A program made the translations under genes and the position numbers. A stretch of DNA of 64,000 nt from Cytobacillus firmus DS1 (lineage in GTDB: Bacteria; Bacillota; Bacilli; Bacillales; Cytobacillaceae), in contig NZ_APVL01000006.1 of the NCBI RefSeq assembly GCF_000565285.1, positions 62,001-126,000 on the forward strand, given 5' to 3'. Below, one piece after another: positions 40,505-48,763 of this stretch (position 1 is the stretch's first letter; each line of letters begins with the position of its first letter). Below the pieces are notes generated by a model. That model was not told the DNA's origin. It ran no database searches and worked only from the letters and a program-made list of their open reading frames with translations.

Positions 40505-40680
40505 ACAATGGACCGCCTTTTAATATTTATATTTCTAAAGAACTTGCCTCCTCGAGCCGAAACAAACTAAAACGAGAGGAAGCAAAAGACTTCTCTTTCC
40601 TTTTTCGTCATTCAGATAAGCAGATATACAGTTTTTAAAGATAAATGTATATTACTTTCAAAAGATTTTCCCGAAAACAA

Positions 40681-40723
40681 ATAAAAGAGAGCGGACCAGT
40701 AAAGGTACTAGGTCAACTCTCTT
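40681..40723 (-). terminator. Terminator of the RR-HK-sigma operon
   Basis: AAAGAGAGTTGACC pairs with GGTCCGCTCTCTTT on the minus strand, then TATTT. Confidence 0.8.
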
Positions 40724-40727
40724 TCAA

Positions 40728-41228
40728 TTATGCTCCTAAACCCGTCAAGGCTCTCATCTGCTTTCTTGCCCTGAAAATCCTGGTTTTCACAGTTGAAGGC
40801 TTTAAATTTAGAACAGTGGCGATTTCCTGTTCTTTTAATCCTCCATCAACCTTGAGCAAAAGCACTTCCTGGTAGTTCATTGCAAGCTGCCTGATGGCTG
40901 ACTTGATTTCCATAAGCGCAAAACCTGATTCAACTTCCTGTTCGACATCTTGCTTTGTAATGAGGCAGAAGCTTTCAAGAGTGTCCTGCTCCATCGGCAC
41001 TGCAGCCTTTCGCTTTTCGCTCCGAATCATATCCAGTGCGGTTCTTCTGGCAATGACAGACAGCCATGCCCCTGCTTTTTCTTCATCTATAATTGTTTCC
41101 GCCTTCTTCATGGCTTTAATAAACGTTTCCTGAACGATATCTTCTGCAAGATACGCATCTCTTGTCATTGAAAAGCATATATGATAAAGCCGTTTATAAT
41201 GGCAGGAATACAGCTCTGCAATATCCAT
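40728..41228 (-). CDS. ECF sigma factor
   Basis: A 166-residue ECF sigma factor. Region 2 is YKRLYHICFSMTRDAYLAED then IVQETFIKAMKKAETI, with WLSVIARRTALDMIRSEKR; region 4 is NYQEVLLLKVDGGLKEQEIA followed by the helix-turn-helix LNLKPSTVKTRIFRARKQM. It follows the histidine kinase by 15 bases and ends the operon; no anti-sigma gene is adjacent. So its activity may be set by transcription through the two-component system. AGAGGGG precedes the ATG. Confidence 0.92.
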   Translation of the reverse strand: MDIAELYSCHYKRLYHICFSMTRDAYLAEDIVQETFIKAMKKAETIIDEEKAGAWLSVIARRTALDMIRSEKRKAAVPMEQDTLESFCLITKQDVEQEVESGFALMEIKSAIRQLAMNYQEVLLLKVDGGLKEQEIATVLNLKPSTVKTRIFRARKQMRALTGLGA

Positions 41229-41243
41229 AATTCCCCTCTTCCC

Positions 41244-43463
41244 TTACTCCTCTAATTTCAGTGAAATGCTCACCTTGAACAAATCACCGTCTGTATCTAT
41301 ATCAAGATTCCCTTCATGAAGGTCTATGATCGACTTGGCAATGGCAAGGCCCAGTCCTGAACCATCTGTATGCCTTGATTTATCTCCCCGCTTAAAACGC
41401 TCATACAATTCTTCACTCTGGTCATCCAGCTCGTATTTGGAAACATTTTTAAACGTAATGACTGCCTGGCCTTTGACTTTCGCAAGGGCAATATAGACCC
41501 GTGAATGTTCCAATGAATATTTAAGAATATTGCCTATTAGATTATCAAACACGCGCCAGAGCTTTTGGCCATCCACATTAGCGATTGCCGGATGATCAGG
41601 CTTGGTGACGCGGAACTGCAGATTCGATTCCCTAATGGCATTATCATGCTCTGCAAGCGCCTGCTGCAGCAGCTGAACCAGGTCCACTCTTTCCTTTCGA
41701 AGCTCAATATTGCCGGTTGCCATCTTTGAGACCTCGAATAAATCATCAATCAAAACTTTTAACCGTTTAGATTTCCGGTCAATAATCTCAAGGTAGGCAG
41801 AGCGATCATCTTCTGATGCCTCGCCTGACTTCAGCAGCTCCGTGTACGTAATAATGGAAGTTAATGGTGTTCTTAAATCGTGGCTGACGTTTGTAATCAG
41901 TTCCGTTTTCAGCCTTTCGCTTTTTGCCTGCTCACTAAGGGACGTTTTTACGCCCTGCTTCAATACATTCATGTTTCCTGCGAGTGAAGCCAGGACGCTT
42001 TTTCCTTTAACAGGCAAGTCCTGTCCCATGTGGCCAGAAGCCAATTCATCGGCAGTCTCAACAATACGGTTGAAATAGCCAACGCGTCTGATTAATGCCA
42101 TAACAAGAGGAATACCCGCAAAAGCTAAAGCCGTTATATAAAACAGGACAAACAGCGGATGGAAGAACATGATAATGGAACCCATTCCCATTCCAAAGAT
42201 GATTAATAGAACAACAAACAGCTGCGTTCCTGTGCTCCGGTTTAAAAAGGCTTCCTGGAGGCTGGTTTTCAAACCGCTGGCTACCCTATAAACCAGACTC
42301 TTTTTCAAAACTGACTTTGCACTATCCAAGTCCTTAAATTCACCTGCAATATACTTGAGCTGAACAATTGTCAGGCCGCAAAGAACCGATGCTCCAAGGA
42401 GAACAATAATCAATTCCATCATACGCGAAAGGATGTTATAGCTGTCTATAAGAAAATCGTTTACCAGAAAAAGCGCCAAAATACTTCCAATTGCTGATAA
42501 CCCTAAGAAGGTGATTCGTAAATCAATAGGCATCTTATTGTATAATGGCTCCCACCTTTTGATTTCAGCTGACAGGGCCTTTGACTTTCTGCCGGCAATT
42601 AATGCAGCGATAAATGCCAAAACAGCTGAACCGCCATAAATTAATAATACAATCTGTTTTTGCTTGAAATGATTTTTCTGGTCAATGAACATATTTGATT
42701 CAGGAAGGTTTTTAGCCAGGCCTATTTGCCCCCTAAAGTAGCCTGCTTGCGATTCGACCAGTGCCTGATCAAACTCCTCATATCCCCCCATAATAAAATA
42801 AAGGAAATAATCTTTATCCATCGTGTAATCGGTATGAAATAGCATCTCTTTTTCCATGACTTCATCTGGAGATTCATTCTTGGATAAAGTTAAATTGGTG
42901 TATACATCACCAGTCGAAGTGTCTTTGAAATAATAGGTAAATGAATCCTTATAGTAATCATACTGATCCCTGAGCTGCTCTTTCTCTTTATAAAATTCTT
43001 CTAATTTCTCTTCTTTTTCTTTAACCACTTTGGTGCGTACATGTTCATCACTTTCAAAGTTTTTCGTGACATCTTCAATTTTTTTATACATTTGATTTTT
43101 TAAAGATTGTGCTATTTCACTGCTGTTCACCGCTTTTGCTTCTTCAATCCTGGGTTCATATTGGTTCTTTATACTATCAATTTGTTCAGGAAGTGTTCCA
43201 TAACGATAACGATGTTCATTAATTTCCTCTTCCGTCACCTCAATCGCTTCTTTCGCTTTTTCAATAGGCATGTTATTCAGTTCATACAATTCCAGATAGC
43301 CGGCATATTGATCTATTTCACTTCTGAACTCTGCTGTGTGAAAGTAATCCGGGTTTGCATATTCCCTGCCATTAATCAGAACTGACAAAACGCCGCTTGC
43401 TCCGAAAGCAAATAAAACCATAATCATCGCAATGATGAACCTATTTTTCCATTTTGTATCCAA
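41244..43463 (-). CDS. Sensor histidine kinase with large extracytoplasmic domain
   Basis: A 739-residue kinase. TM1 (IIAMIMVLFAFGASGVLSVL) is followed by an extracellular part of about 240 residues with coiled-coil character (EEKLEEFYKEKEQLRDQYDY), then several transmembrane segments between about 270 and 460, a HAMP-like stretch, the phospho-acceptor helix LITNVSHDLRTPLTSIITYT (His near 525), the N box DNLIGNILKYS and the G box DGSGLGLAIAKS. Multi-helix sensors of this sort detect cell-envelope events. It overlaps the response regulator gene by 23 bases and is followed by the ECF sigma gene. Confidence 0.92.
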   Translation of the reverse strand: MDTKWKNRFIIAMIMVLFAFGASGVLSVLINGREYANPDYFHTAEFRSEIDQYAGYLELYELNNMPIEKAKEAIEVTEEEINEHRYRYGTLPEQIDSIKNQYEPRIEEAKAVNSSEIAQSLKNQMYKKIEDVTKNFESDEHVRTKVVKEKEEKLEEFYKEKEQLRDQYDYYKDSFTYYFKDTSTGDVYTNLTLSKNESPDEVMEKEMLFHTDYTMDKDYFLYFIMGGYEEFDQALVESQAGYFRGQIGLAKNLPESNMFIDQKNHFKQKQIVLLIYGGSAVLAFIAALIAGRKSKALSAEIKRWEPLYNKMPIDLRITFLGLSAIGSILALFLVNDFLIDSYNILSRMMELIIVLLGASVLCGLTIVQLKYIAGEFKDLDSAKSVLKKSLVYRVASGLKTSLQEAFLNRSTGTQLFVVLLIIFGMGMGSIIMFFHPLFVLFYITALAFAGIPLVMALIRRVGYFNRIVETADELASGHMGQDLPVKGKSVLASLAGNMNVLKQGVKTSLSEQAKSERLKTELITNVSHDLRTPLTSIITYTELLKSGEASEDDRSAYLEIIDRKSKRLKVLIDDLFEVSKMATGNIELRKERVDLVQLLQQALAEHDNAIRESNLQFRVTKPDHPAIANVDGQKLWRVFDNLIGNILKYSLEHSRVYIALAKVKGQAVITFKNVSKYELDDQSEELYERFKRGDKSRHTDGSGLGLAIAKSIIDLHEGNLDIDTDGDLFKVSISLKLEE

Positions 43464-44133
43464 TTCCCCATACCACCTTTAAATATCTCGGATTCTTCGG
43501 ATCGATTTCAATCTTTTCACGGATTTTCCGAATATGTACCGCCACCGTATTTTCCGCGTTATAGCACGGCTCGTTCCATACCCGTTCATAAATTTCATCT
43601 ATAGAGAAAACGCGTCCGGCATTCGTCATTAAAAGTTCCACAATTTTATACTCGATTGGTGTCAATTTCACCGGCTCTCCATTAACACTCACTGCTTTCG
43701 CTTCCTTATCCAGCATGAGGCCGTTTAGATCAACGACCTTTTTAACTCCTTCAAACGTTCCGAATGTCACATATCTTCTCAGCTGGGATTTCACGCGGGC
43801 AACCAATTCCATGGGATTGAAAGGCTTGGTCACATAATCATCCGCCCCAACCTGCAGACCCAGGATTTTATCGGTATCCTCTGTCTTGGCACTCAGTATG
43901 ATAATCGGAATGTTTTTCTTCTCGCGAATTTTATATGTAGCCGAAATGCCATCCAGCCTTGGCATCATGACATCTAAAATGATCAGATGCACCTCGTGCT
44001 CGTTCAAGATCTCCAGAGCTTCGATTCCATCCTTTGCTTTTAAAACGGTGATGCCTTCATTTTTAAGATAAATTTCAATGGCGTCCCTGATCTCTTTTTC
44101 ATCATCTACGACAAGTACATAATAGTTATCCAT
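43441..44133 (-). CDS. OmpR-family response regulator
   Basis: A 230-residue regulator. The receiver domain has VVDDEKEIRD, the phospho-acceptor Asp in LIILDVMMPRLDG and the Lys in DYVTKPFNP; the C-terminal winged helix has LTPIEYKIVELLMTNAGRVF and NTVAVHIRKIREKIE...VVWGIGYKME. Start 44133 follows GGGGG at six bases; the longer frame runs into the promoter. It leads the operon of response regulator, kinase and ECF sigma. Relatives include VanR-like and YvrH-type regulators of envelope stress. Confidence 0.94.
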   Translation of the reverse strand: MDNYYVLVVDDEKEIRDAIEIYLKNEGITVLKAKDGIEALEILNEHEVHLIILDVMMPRLDGISATYKIREKKNIPIIILSAKTEDTDKILGLQVGADDYVTKPFNPMELVARVKSQLRRYVTFGTFEGVKKVVDLNGLMLDKEAKAVSVNGEPVKLTPIEYKIVELLMTNAGRVFSIDEIYERVWNEPCYNAENTVAVHIRKIREKIEIDPKNPRYLKVVWGIGYKMEK

Positions 44134-44257
44134 AATCCCCCTGCTTTCAAAGGTGCTCGTTTTCATATTTTTATACTAAACGTAAAATCTTAACATTAAT
44201 GTAATAGAAATCTTAAGAATTTCTTAAGATTGGATTTGTGTTTTCTAAATTTTGCCC

Positions 44258-44396
44258 GTTGATTTCCGCTCCAGGCACGCAGCGAACCCGCGGGGAGGAA
44301 TGCGAGCCTCCTCGGCTCCGCCTGCGGGGTCTCACACTTCCCTCACTTCCCGCAGGAGTCAAGCGCCCTCCGCTCCAATCAACGCAGAGGTCAAAT
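44258..44396. repeat. GC-rich Bacillus intergenic repeat, copy 2
   Basis: Starts CCGTTGATTTCCGCTCCAGG and contains CCCGCGGGGAGGAATGC, GAGCCTCCTCGGCTCCGC, TGCGGGGTCTCAC and ends CCGCTCCAATCAACG, so its ends are inverted (GTTGATT/AATCAAC). It is the inverted counterpart of the element at 28998-29108. It lies in the promoter-side gap upstream of the response regulator. Confidence 0.8.
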
Positions 44397-44488
44397 GTTG
44401 TTAGCTGCCTTTACGAGGATTGGATTAATCTTATCTCTTCTATTTTATATAGGGTGGAAATGGAAATATAGACTTGTATTTGCAGGAC

Positions 44489-44533
44489 GCAAAAAAGCAC
44501 CACCCTCCAGCTGAGTTTGCTGATGGATGGTGC
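44489..44533 (-). terminator. Terminator of the sliding-clamp gene
   Basis: GCACCATCC...CAGC pairs with GCTG...GGGTGGTGC on the minus strand, then TTTTTT. Confidence 0.85.
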
Positions 44534-44554
44534 AAAAAGAATAAAATTCATCTT

Positions 44555-45682
44555 TTAATAGGACCGGACAGGCGAAACCAGCTGAATATAAGAGTCTCCG
44601 CTGACAGGCTTGATTATGATTGGTCTCATTGAACCGCTGAAGCTTAAAAGAACCTGTTCTTCCTGTATAGCTTTTAAGGCATCCATTAAAAAGTTCCCAT
44701 CTACCGAAATGGATAGTTCTTGTTCGCCAGTGATTTCTAATAGTTGCTGTGTTTCTTCAATTTTTCCGATGGCAGAGGAAACAGAGGATATTTTCAATGC
44801 TCCTTCTTTTATCTCCAAAAGGACATTATTGTTTTTCCACTCATGTGCAAAAAGGCAGGCGCGGTCAATACCCTTTAATAGTTTCTTTGCATCCAGTTTT
44901 ATAACTGTTTTAGCTTCCTTTGGGATAAGTCGGGTTACATCCGGATACTTGCCTTCAATAAGCCGTGAACAGAGCATGATTGATTTTGTTTTAAAAACTA
45001 AATAGCTCTCTGATGAAAAGATTTGTACTTTACTTTCTTCCTGATGAGCCAATAGCTTTAAAAGCTCCTTAAGGCTGGGGCCAGGAACAATGAAAGAGCC
45101 GTATGATTGAGAAAGGATCTTTGTCTCCAGAAATGCTAATCGATGTGAGTCAGTTGCGGCACATGAAAAGCTGTTTCCGTTGAAATTTATATGCACACCG
45201 GTAAGTGCCGGCCTGGTATCATTCTTTGAAACAGCAAACACGGTTTGCTTTATCATTTCTATTAATTTTGCAGAAGAAAATTCAATTCCTTGAGAATCTT
45301 CAAATTCGGGAAGTGCTGGATACTCTTCAGCAGGAAACCCATTTAATGAAGTGAGGATTTCGTCTGACATTATTGTCATGCTATTCTTTTCATCCACTTT
45401 GATATGTATGTCACCCGGCAGCTTTTTAATGAGCTCTGTGAGGTATCTGGATGTTACAACAGCACTTCCAGTCTCTGCAATCTCAAGTCCGGTTTCTTCA
45501 TCAGATGCAGGAATGACCTTTTCAATCACAATATCCGAATTGCTTCCGGTGAGTGTTAAATGCTCCTCACAGGCAGTCAGCTTTATTCCTGTCAAAATAG
45601 GAAAAGGAGTCTTAGCTGAAACTACACTGCTTACTTCTCCAATTGCTTTATGAAAATATTCGTTCTTAATTGTAAATTCCAT
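44555..45682 (-). CDS. dnaN: DNA polymerase III beta subunit (sliding clamp), likely second copy
   Basis: A 375-residue clamp protein, normal length, with three domains: MEFTIKNEYFHKAIGEVSSV at the start, DTRPALTGVHINFNGNSFSC then AATDSHRLAF in domain 2, and PVSGDSYIQLVSPVRSY at the end. The C-terminal P-V-R-x-Y that forms part of the partner-binding pocket is kept. The main dnaN sits beside dnaA near the origin; none of its neighbours (dnaA, recF, yaaA) is here, so this is probably a paralogue. Its role might be in repair or a special growth phase. AGGTGGGGA precedes the ATG. Confidence 0.9.
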   Translation of the reverse strand: MEFTIKNEYFHKAIGEVSSVVSAKTPFPILTGIKLTACEEHLTLTGSNSDIVIEKVIPASDEETGLEIAETGSAVVTSRYLTELIKKLPGDIHIKVDEKNSMTIMSDEILTSLNGFPAEEYPALPEFEDSQGIEFSSAKLIEMIKQTVFAVSKNDTRPALTGVHINFNGNSFSCAATDSHRLAFLETKILSQSYGSFIVPGPSLKELLKLLAHQEESKVQIFSSESYLVFKTKSIMLCSRLIEGKYPDVTRLIPKEAKTVIKLDAKKLLKGIDRACLFAHEWKNNNVLLEIKEGALKISSVSSAIGKIEETQQLLEITGEQELSISVDGNFLMDALKAIQEEQVLLSFSGSMRPIIIKPVSGDSYIQLVSPVRSY

Positions 45683-45751
45683 TCATTCCCCACCTATTTT
45701 TTTCGATAGGATATTCTTTCGACAAAATTCCTGAAAATCCCTTTCAGCCTG

Positions 45752-46207
45752 TCAGCTTAACTTAGTGTGAAACAGTTCGAGAGGATAAAGCTTACCAGCT
45801 TTTACGGCATCAAGGATTTGCCTGATAACTTTGGCATCACGCAGTTCCTCGTCCTTGAAGCTTTTAAAGTTTGATAGATTGACCCACTTGCTATCAGCTA
45901 TTTCTTCTTCCTGAAGGCTCAAAAACCCCCCTGTTATTTGACCAATAAAATGAAATAAGATGACCTGATGGTCCGTACTGCTGATAAAGTTATAGATTCC
46001 AGTTGTATGAGTCAGTTTAACATCCAGGCCTGTTTCTTCTTTAACTTCCCTGCAGGCAGCCTCCAGGATATCTTCCCCTTTTTCAACATGGCCTGACGGG
46101 AAATTCCATTTATTCTTTACGGAGGCTTTATTCTCTTTTATCATCAGCACTTTGCCTTCTTGTATAATTGATGTACTGACAACAAGCACGATTTCATTCT
46201 GTGTCAT
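45752..46207 (-). CDS. Nudix hydrolase
   Basis: A 151-residue protein with a complete Nudix box, GHVEKGEDILEAACREVKEE followed by TGL (residues about 39-61), which binds Mg2+ and hydrolyses nucleoside diphosphates linked to another group. N-terminal VVSTSIIQEGKVLMIKENKA fits MutT/NUDIX type. Substrate unknown. It begins 20 bases after the pentapeptide-repeat gene and precedes the sliding clamp by 69 bases, all on the same strand, so a three-gene transcript is possible. Confidence 0.9.
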   Translation of the reverse strand: MTQNEIVLVVSTSIIQEGKVLMIKENKASVKNKWNFPSGHVEKGEDILEAACREVKEETGLDVKLTHTTGIYNFISSTDHQVILFHFIGQITGGFLSLQEEEIADSKWVNLSNFKSFKDEELRDAKVIRQILDAVKAGKLYPLELFHTKLS

Positions 46208-46227
46208 TCAGCGGCTCTCCTTTGCTA

Positions 46228-47040
46228 TTAATTCACCCAATGCTCCGGTCTCTGTAATCCCTTAGGCAGCTTCGTATGCATATCCCCTTTTGCTGAATTA
46301 ACCTGAGCCTGTGTGAGAAAAATACTTCCCATTAGATTGGCTCCGCTTAAATCTGCGTCCCTGAAGTCCGCACCAATAAGATCTGTATTTCTCAAATCAG
46401 CTTTGTGAAGGTCAGCTGCAATAAACAAAGATCCTCTTAAATTCGCCCCGCAGAAAACCTCACCTCTTAATTTTGCCCCGATAAAATCTCGCCGGCCGTT
46501 ATTATTTTTCGAAGATTTGTGATTTAATCCTGAATTCCTCCTGACAATCTCACTGGCTTTCAGAAGCAGCTTATTGACTTCTTCCCTAAGTTCCTGAACA
46601 TCAATAGCCAAAATCAACCCCGGTTCCATATTAGTTAAATCCTCTGTTTTATCCAAAATTCCTCTGACTTCACCATGAATAGGCCCGGCGTCTTCCAAAT
46701 GCAGAATTTCAGTTAAGTAGAAAAGCATTTCATGAAGCTGGTGCATAACGGGAAACACATCGAACATCTCTTTCTCAAGTCCTGGATGGCTGCGCCAGTC
46801 TCTATTCTTAAAGGTGTGTTGAGATACTTTCTGGCCTGCTCCAAAGCATTCAAATGTGGTGCAGCCCCTGAAGCCCTTTTTTCTTAGGTCGGCATGTATC
46901 TGACAGCGAAAATCAGCCTGCAGATGGGGGCATGGTTTACCAGCATCCTTTTCCATAGCAAAGTCCGCAGATTTTGTATAGGGAAGGGCCACACAGCAAA
47001 GCCCAAAACAATTTTCGCAATCGGGAAATAAATTACTCAT
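46228..47040 (-). CDS. Cysteine-cluster and pentapeptide-repeat protein
   Basis: A 270-residue protein in two parts. The N terminus has a Cys-rich cluster (CENCFGLCC, then CPHL, FRCQIH and GCTTFECFG; nine cysteines in about 65 residues), like YkgJ-type zinc or iron-sulfur sites. After a helical middle, residues 185-245 are pentapeptide repeats (LRGEVFCGANLRGSLFIAAD, LHKADLRNTDLIGADFRDAD), a right-handed beta-helix that can mimic DNA. The combination occurs in Bacillus YjbI-like proteins. The role is unknown; gyrase protection is known for other pentapeptide proteins only. Confidence 0.87.
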   Translation of the reverse strand: MSNLFPDCENCFGLCCVALPYTKSADFAMEKDAGKPCPHLQADFRCQIHADLRKKGFRGCTTFECFGAGQKVSQHTFKNRDWRSHPGLEKEMFDVFPVMHQLHEMLFYLTEILHLEDAGPIHGEVRGILDKTEDLTNMEPGLILAIDVQELREEVNKLLLKASEIVRRNSGLNHKSSKNNNGRRDFIGAKLRGEVFCGANLRGSLFIAADLHKADLRNTDLIGADFRDADLSGANLMGSIFLTQAQVNSAKGDMHTKLPKGLQRPEHWVN

Positions 47041-47189
47041 TTAAACAAGCACTTCCTTGCGTTCATAGTACAGGAAAGATTTCATCAATATTTTTTCTAT
47101 GATACTGTTCTTGACTTTCCTTACGGGAATGTTTATTCTTTCTGGAAATGGAAATTATTCTTAATATCTCATTATGAAGGAGTGACTTC

Positions 47190-47531
47190 ATGTCCAGAAA
47201 TAAATATAAAGAAAAGGCAATGAGTGCCGTAAACAAGCTAAAATCCAACCTTAAAGGGAAGCTTTATGAACTGGCAGACATTCCTTCCGTGTCTGTTAAA
47301 CAGCTATCAGAATTCATCCAGCAGCATCCCGATACACAAATAACAAAGAAAGAGCTCCTTGGAAATACCTACACTTTCTACCGCTTAAATGCGAATGATG
47401 ACTTTCTGTATATGGAGACAATTAATGAACGTATCCTTCAATTGGATGGATCCTCACATGGAAAAAGATTTGTCTCTTATCGATCCTACCGGGATTCCCA
47501 TAATTTGAATACTCCGATGAGGTTAACATAA
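47190..47531 (+). CDS. Hypothetical 113-aa protein
   Basis: A basic N terminus (MSRNKYKEKAMSAVNKLKSN) followed by an alpha/beta part with YELADIPSVSVKQLSEFIQQ, TYTFYRLNANDDFLYME and SSHGKRFVSYRSYRD. I do not recognise the family. GAAGGAGTG lies six bases before the ATG, and a hairpin terminator follows the stop, so it is a real single gene. No membrane segment or catalytic motif is visible. Confidence 0.7.
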   Translation: MSRNKYKEKAMSAVNKLKSNLKGKLYELADIPSVSVKQLSEFIQQHPDTQITKKELLGNTYTFYRLNANDDFLYMETINERILQLDGSSHGKRFVSYRSYRDSHNLNTPMRLT

Positions 47532-47542
47532 CGGCCTTCAGT

Positions 47543-47573
47543 AAAGTGAGCTTCACACAAGGGAAGCTCACTT
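47543..47573 (+). terminator. Hairpin after the 113-aa gene
   Basis: AAGTGAGCTTC pairs with GAAGCTCACTT, perfect 11 bp, but the T tract is interrupted (ATTCCTATTT). The rest of the gap to 47832 is AT-rich promoter DNA for the ABC exporter with no gene seen. Confidence 0.65.
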
Positions 47574-47832
47574 ATTCCTATTTGCTGCTGGTTGGTCTAT
47601 TAGATATTATGAGAGTTTAATAGTCTCTCCGTTTCCCGCTCTCTTACCTGTATAATGTTTTCTCTCCCCTATTTTTTACTTCATAAATTTGTCCCATATT
47701 ATGGTATCATCATCGATATTATTAAGTTTACTAAAAAAGTGAATTTTTTCAATATTAGAAACGTATTAAATAAAAGGTTAGGAATTTTGCAGGATACCAA
47801 CATCCAACTTGTCATGAAAGAGGGGAAAATGA

Positions 47833-48762
47833 ATGACTGTTTTAGAGGTAAGAAATCTGCAAAAATCCTTTGGGTCCATTAAGGCTGTCAAGGATATCAG
47901 TTTCTCGGTTCATGCCGGTGAAGTTTTCACCATAATAGGACCTAACGGAGCAGGTAAAACGACGACACTGGAAATGATTGAAGGCCTGGTTTCACCAGAC
48001 AATGGCGTAATTCATTTTGGTGATCTCGATTGGAATAAGCATGCAGTTTCGATAAAAAAGAAAATTGGTGTTCAGCCTCAGTCAAGTGCCATGTTTGATT
48101 TGCTGACACCGGAAGAAAACCTTAATCTTTTTGCTTCCTTTTACGACGATGCCCGGCCAACCGAAGAGATTCTTGAAATTGTTAGCCTGACTGAGCACCG
48201 CAAAAATCACGTAAAAAAACTTTCAGGCGGCCAGAGGCAAAGGCTCGCCATTGGGCTGGCCCTGATTAGTGACCCGCAGATCATTTTTCTGGATGAACCG
48301 ACAACCGGCCTTGATCCCCAGGCCCGAAGAAATATATGGGATATTATTCTCCATCTAAAGGAATTAGGCAAAACAACTATTTTAACGACACATTACATGG
48401 AAGAAGCAGAAAAGCTAAGTGACCGTGTATGCATTGTGGACCAGGGGAATGTGATTACACTCGATACCCCTTCCGCACTCATTGAGAAGCTGACGGATGA
48501 GCGGGAAATAAGAATGAGCTTTCTTGATGGAGAAAAGGCAGCTGAGGACGCTGACAGGTTTTCAAAGGAGCTGGAATCCGTTTCCAAAACAGAACGGGAA
48601 GGGGCGGCTCTGAAAATATGGGCATCAAAACCGGAAGAAACCCTTTTGGACTTATTTAAATTTACTAAAGAAAACTCATACGGAGTGGAACAGGTCTCCA
48701 TAAGGGAAATGAGTCTGGAAGATGTGTTTATTGCATTTACGGGCAAAGAATGGAGGGATTAA
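47833..48762 (+). CDS. ABC exporter ATP-binding protein
   Basis: A 309-residue ABC ATPase of the drug/antibiotic-efflux (DrrA/YhaQ/CcmA-like) type: Walker A GPNGAGKTTT, Q-loop GVQPQSS, signature LSGGQRQRLAIG, Walker B IIFLDEPTTGLD, H-loop TTHYM. A C-terminal domain of about 90 residues follows (MSFLDGEKAAEDADRF onward) as in DrrA. AGAGGGG precedes the ATG. The stop is two bases from the start of the permease gene, so the two are translated together. Confidence 0.94.
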   Translation: MTVLEVRNLQKSFGSIKAVKDISFSVHAGEVFTIIGPNGAGKTTTLEMIEGLVSPDNGVIHFGDLDWNKHAVSIKKKIGVQPQSSAMFDLLTPEENLNLFASFYDDARPTEEILEIVSLTEHRKNHVKKLSGGQRQRLAIGLALISDPQIIFLDEPTTGLDPQARRNIWDIILHLKELGKTTILTTHYMEEAEKLSDRVCIVDQGNVITLDTPSALIEKLTDEREIRMSFLDGEKAAEDADRFSKELESVSKTEREGAALKIWASKPEETLLDLFKFTKENSYGVEQVSIREMSLEDVFIAFTGKEWRD

Positions 48763-48763
48763 C

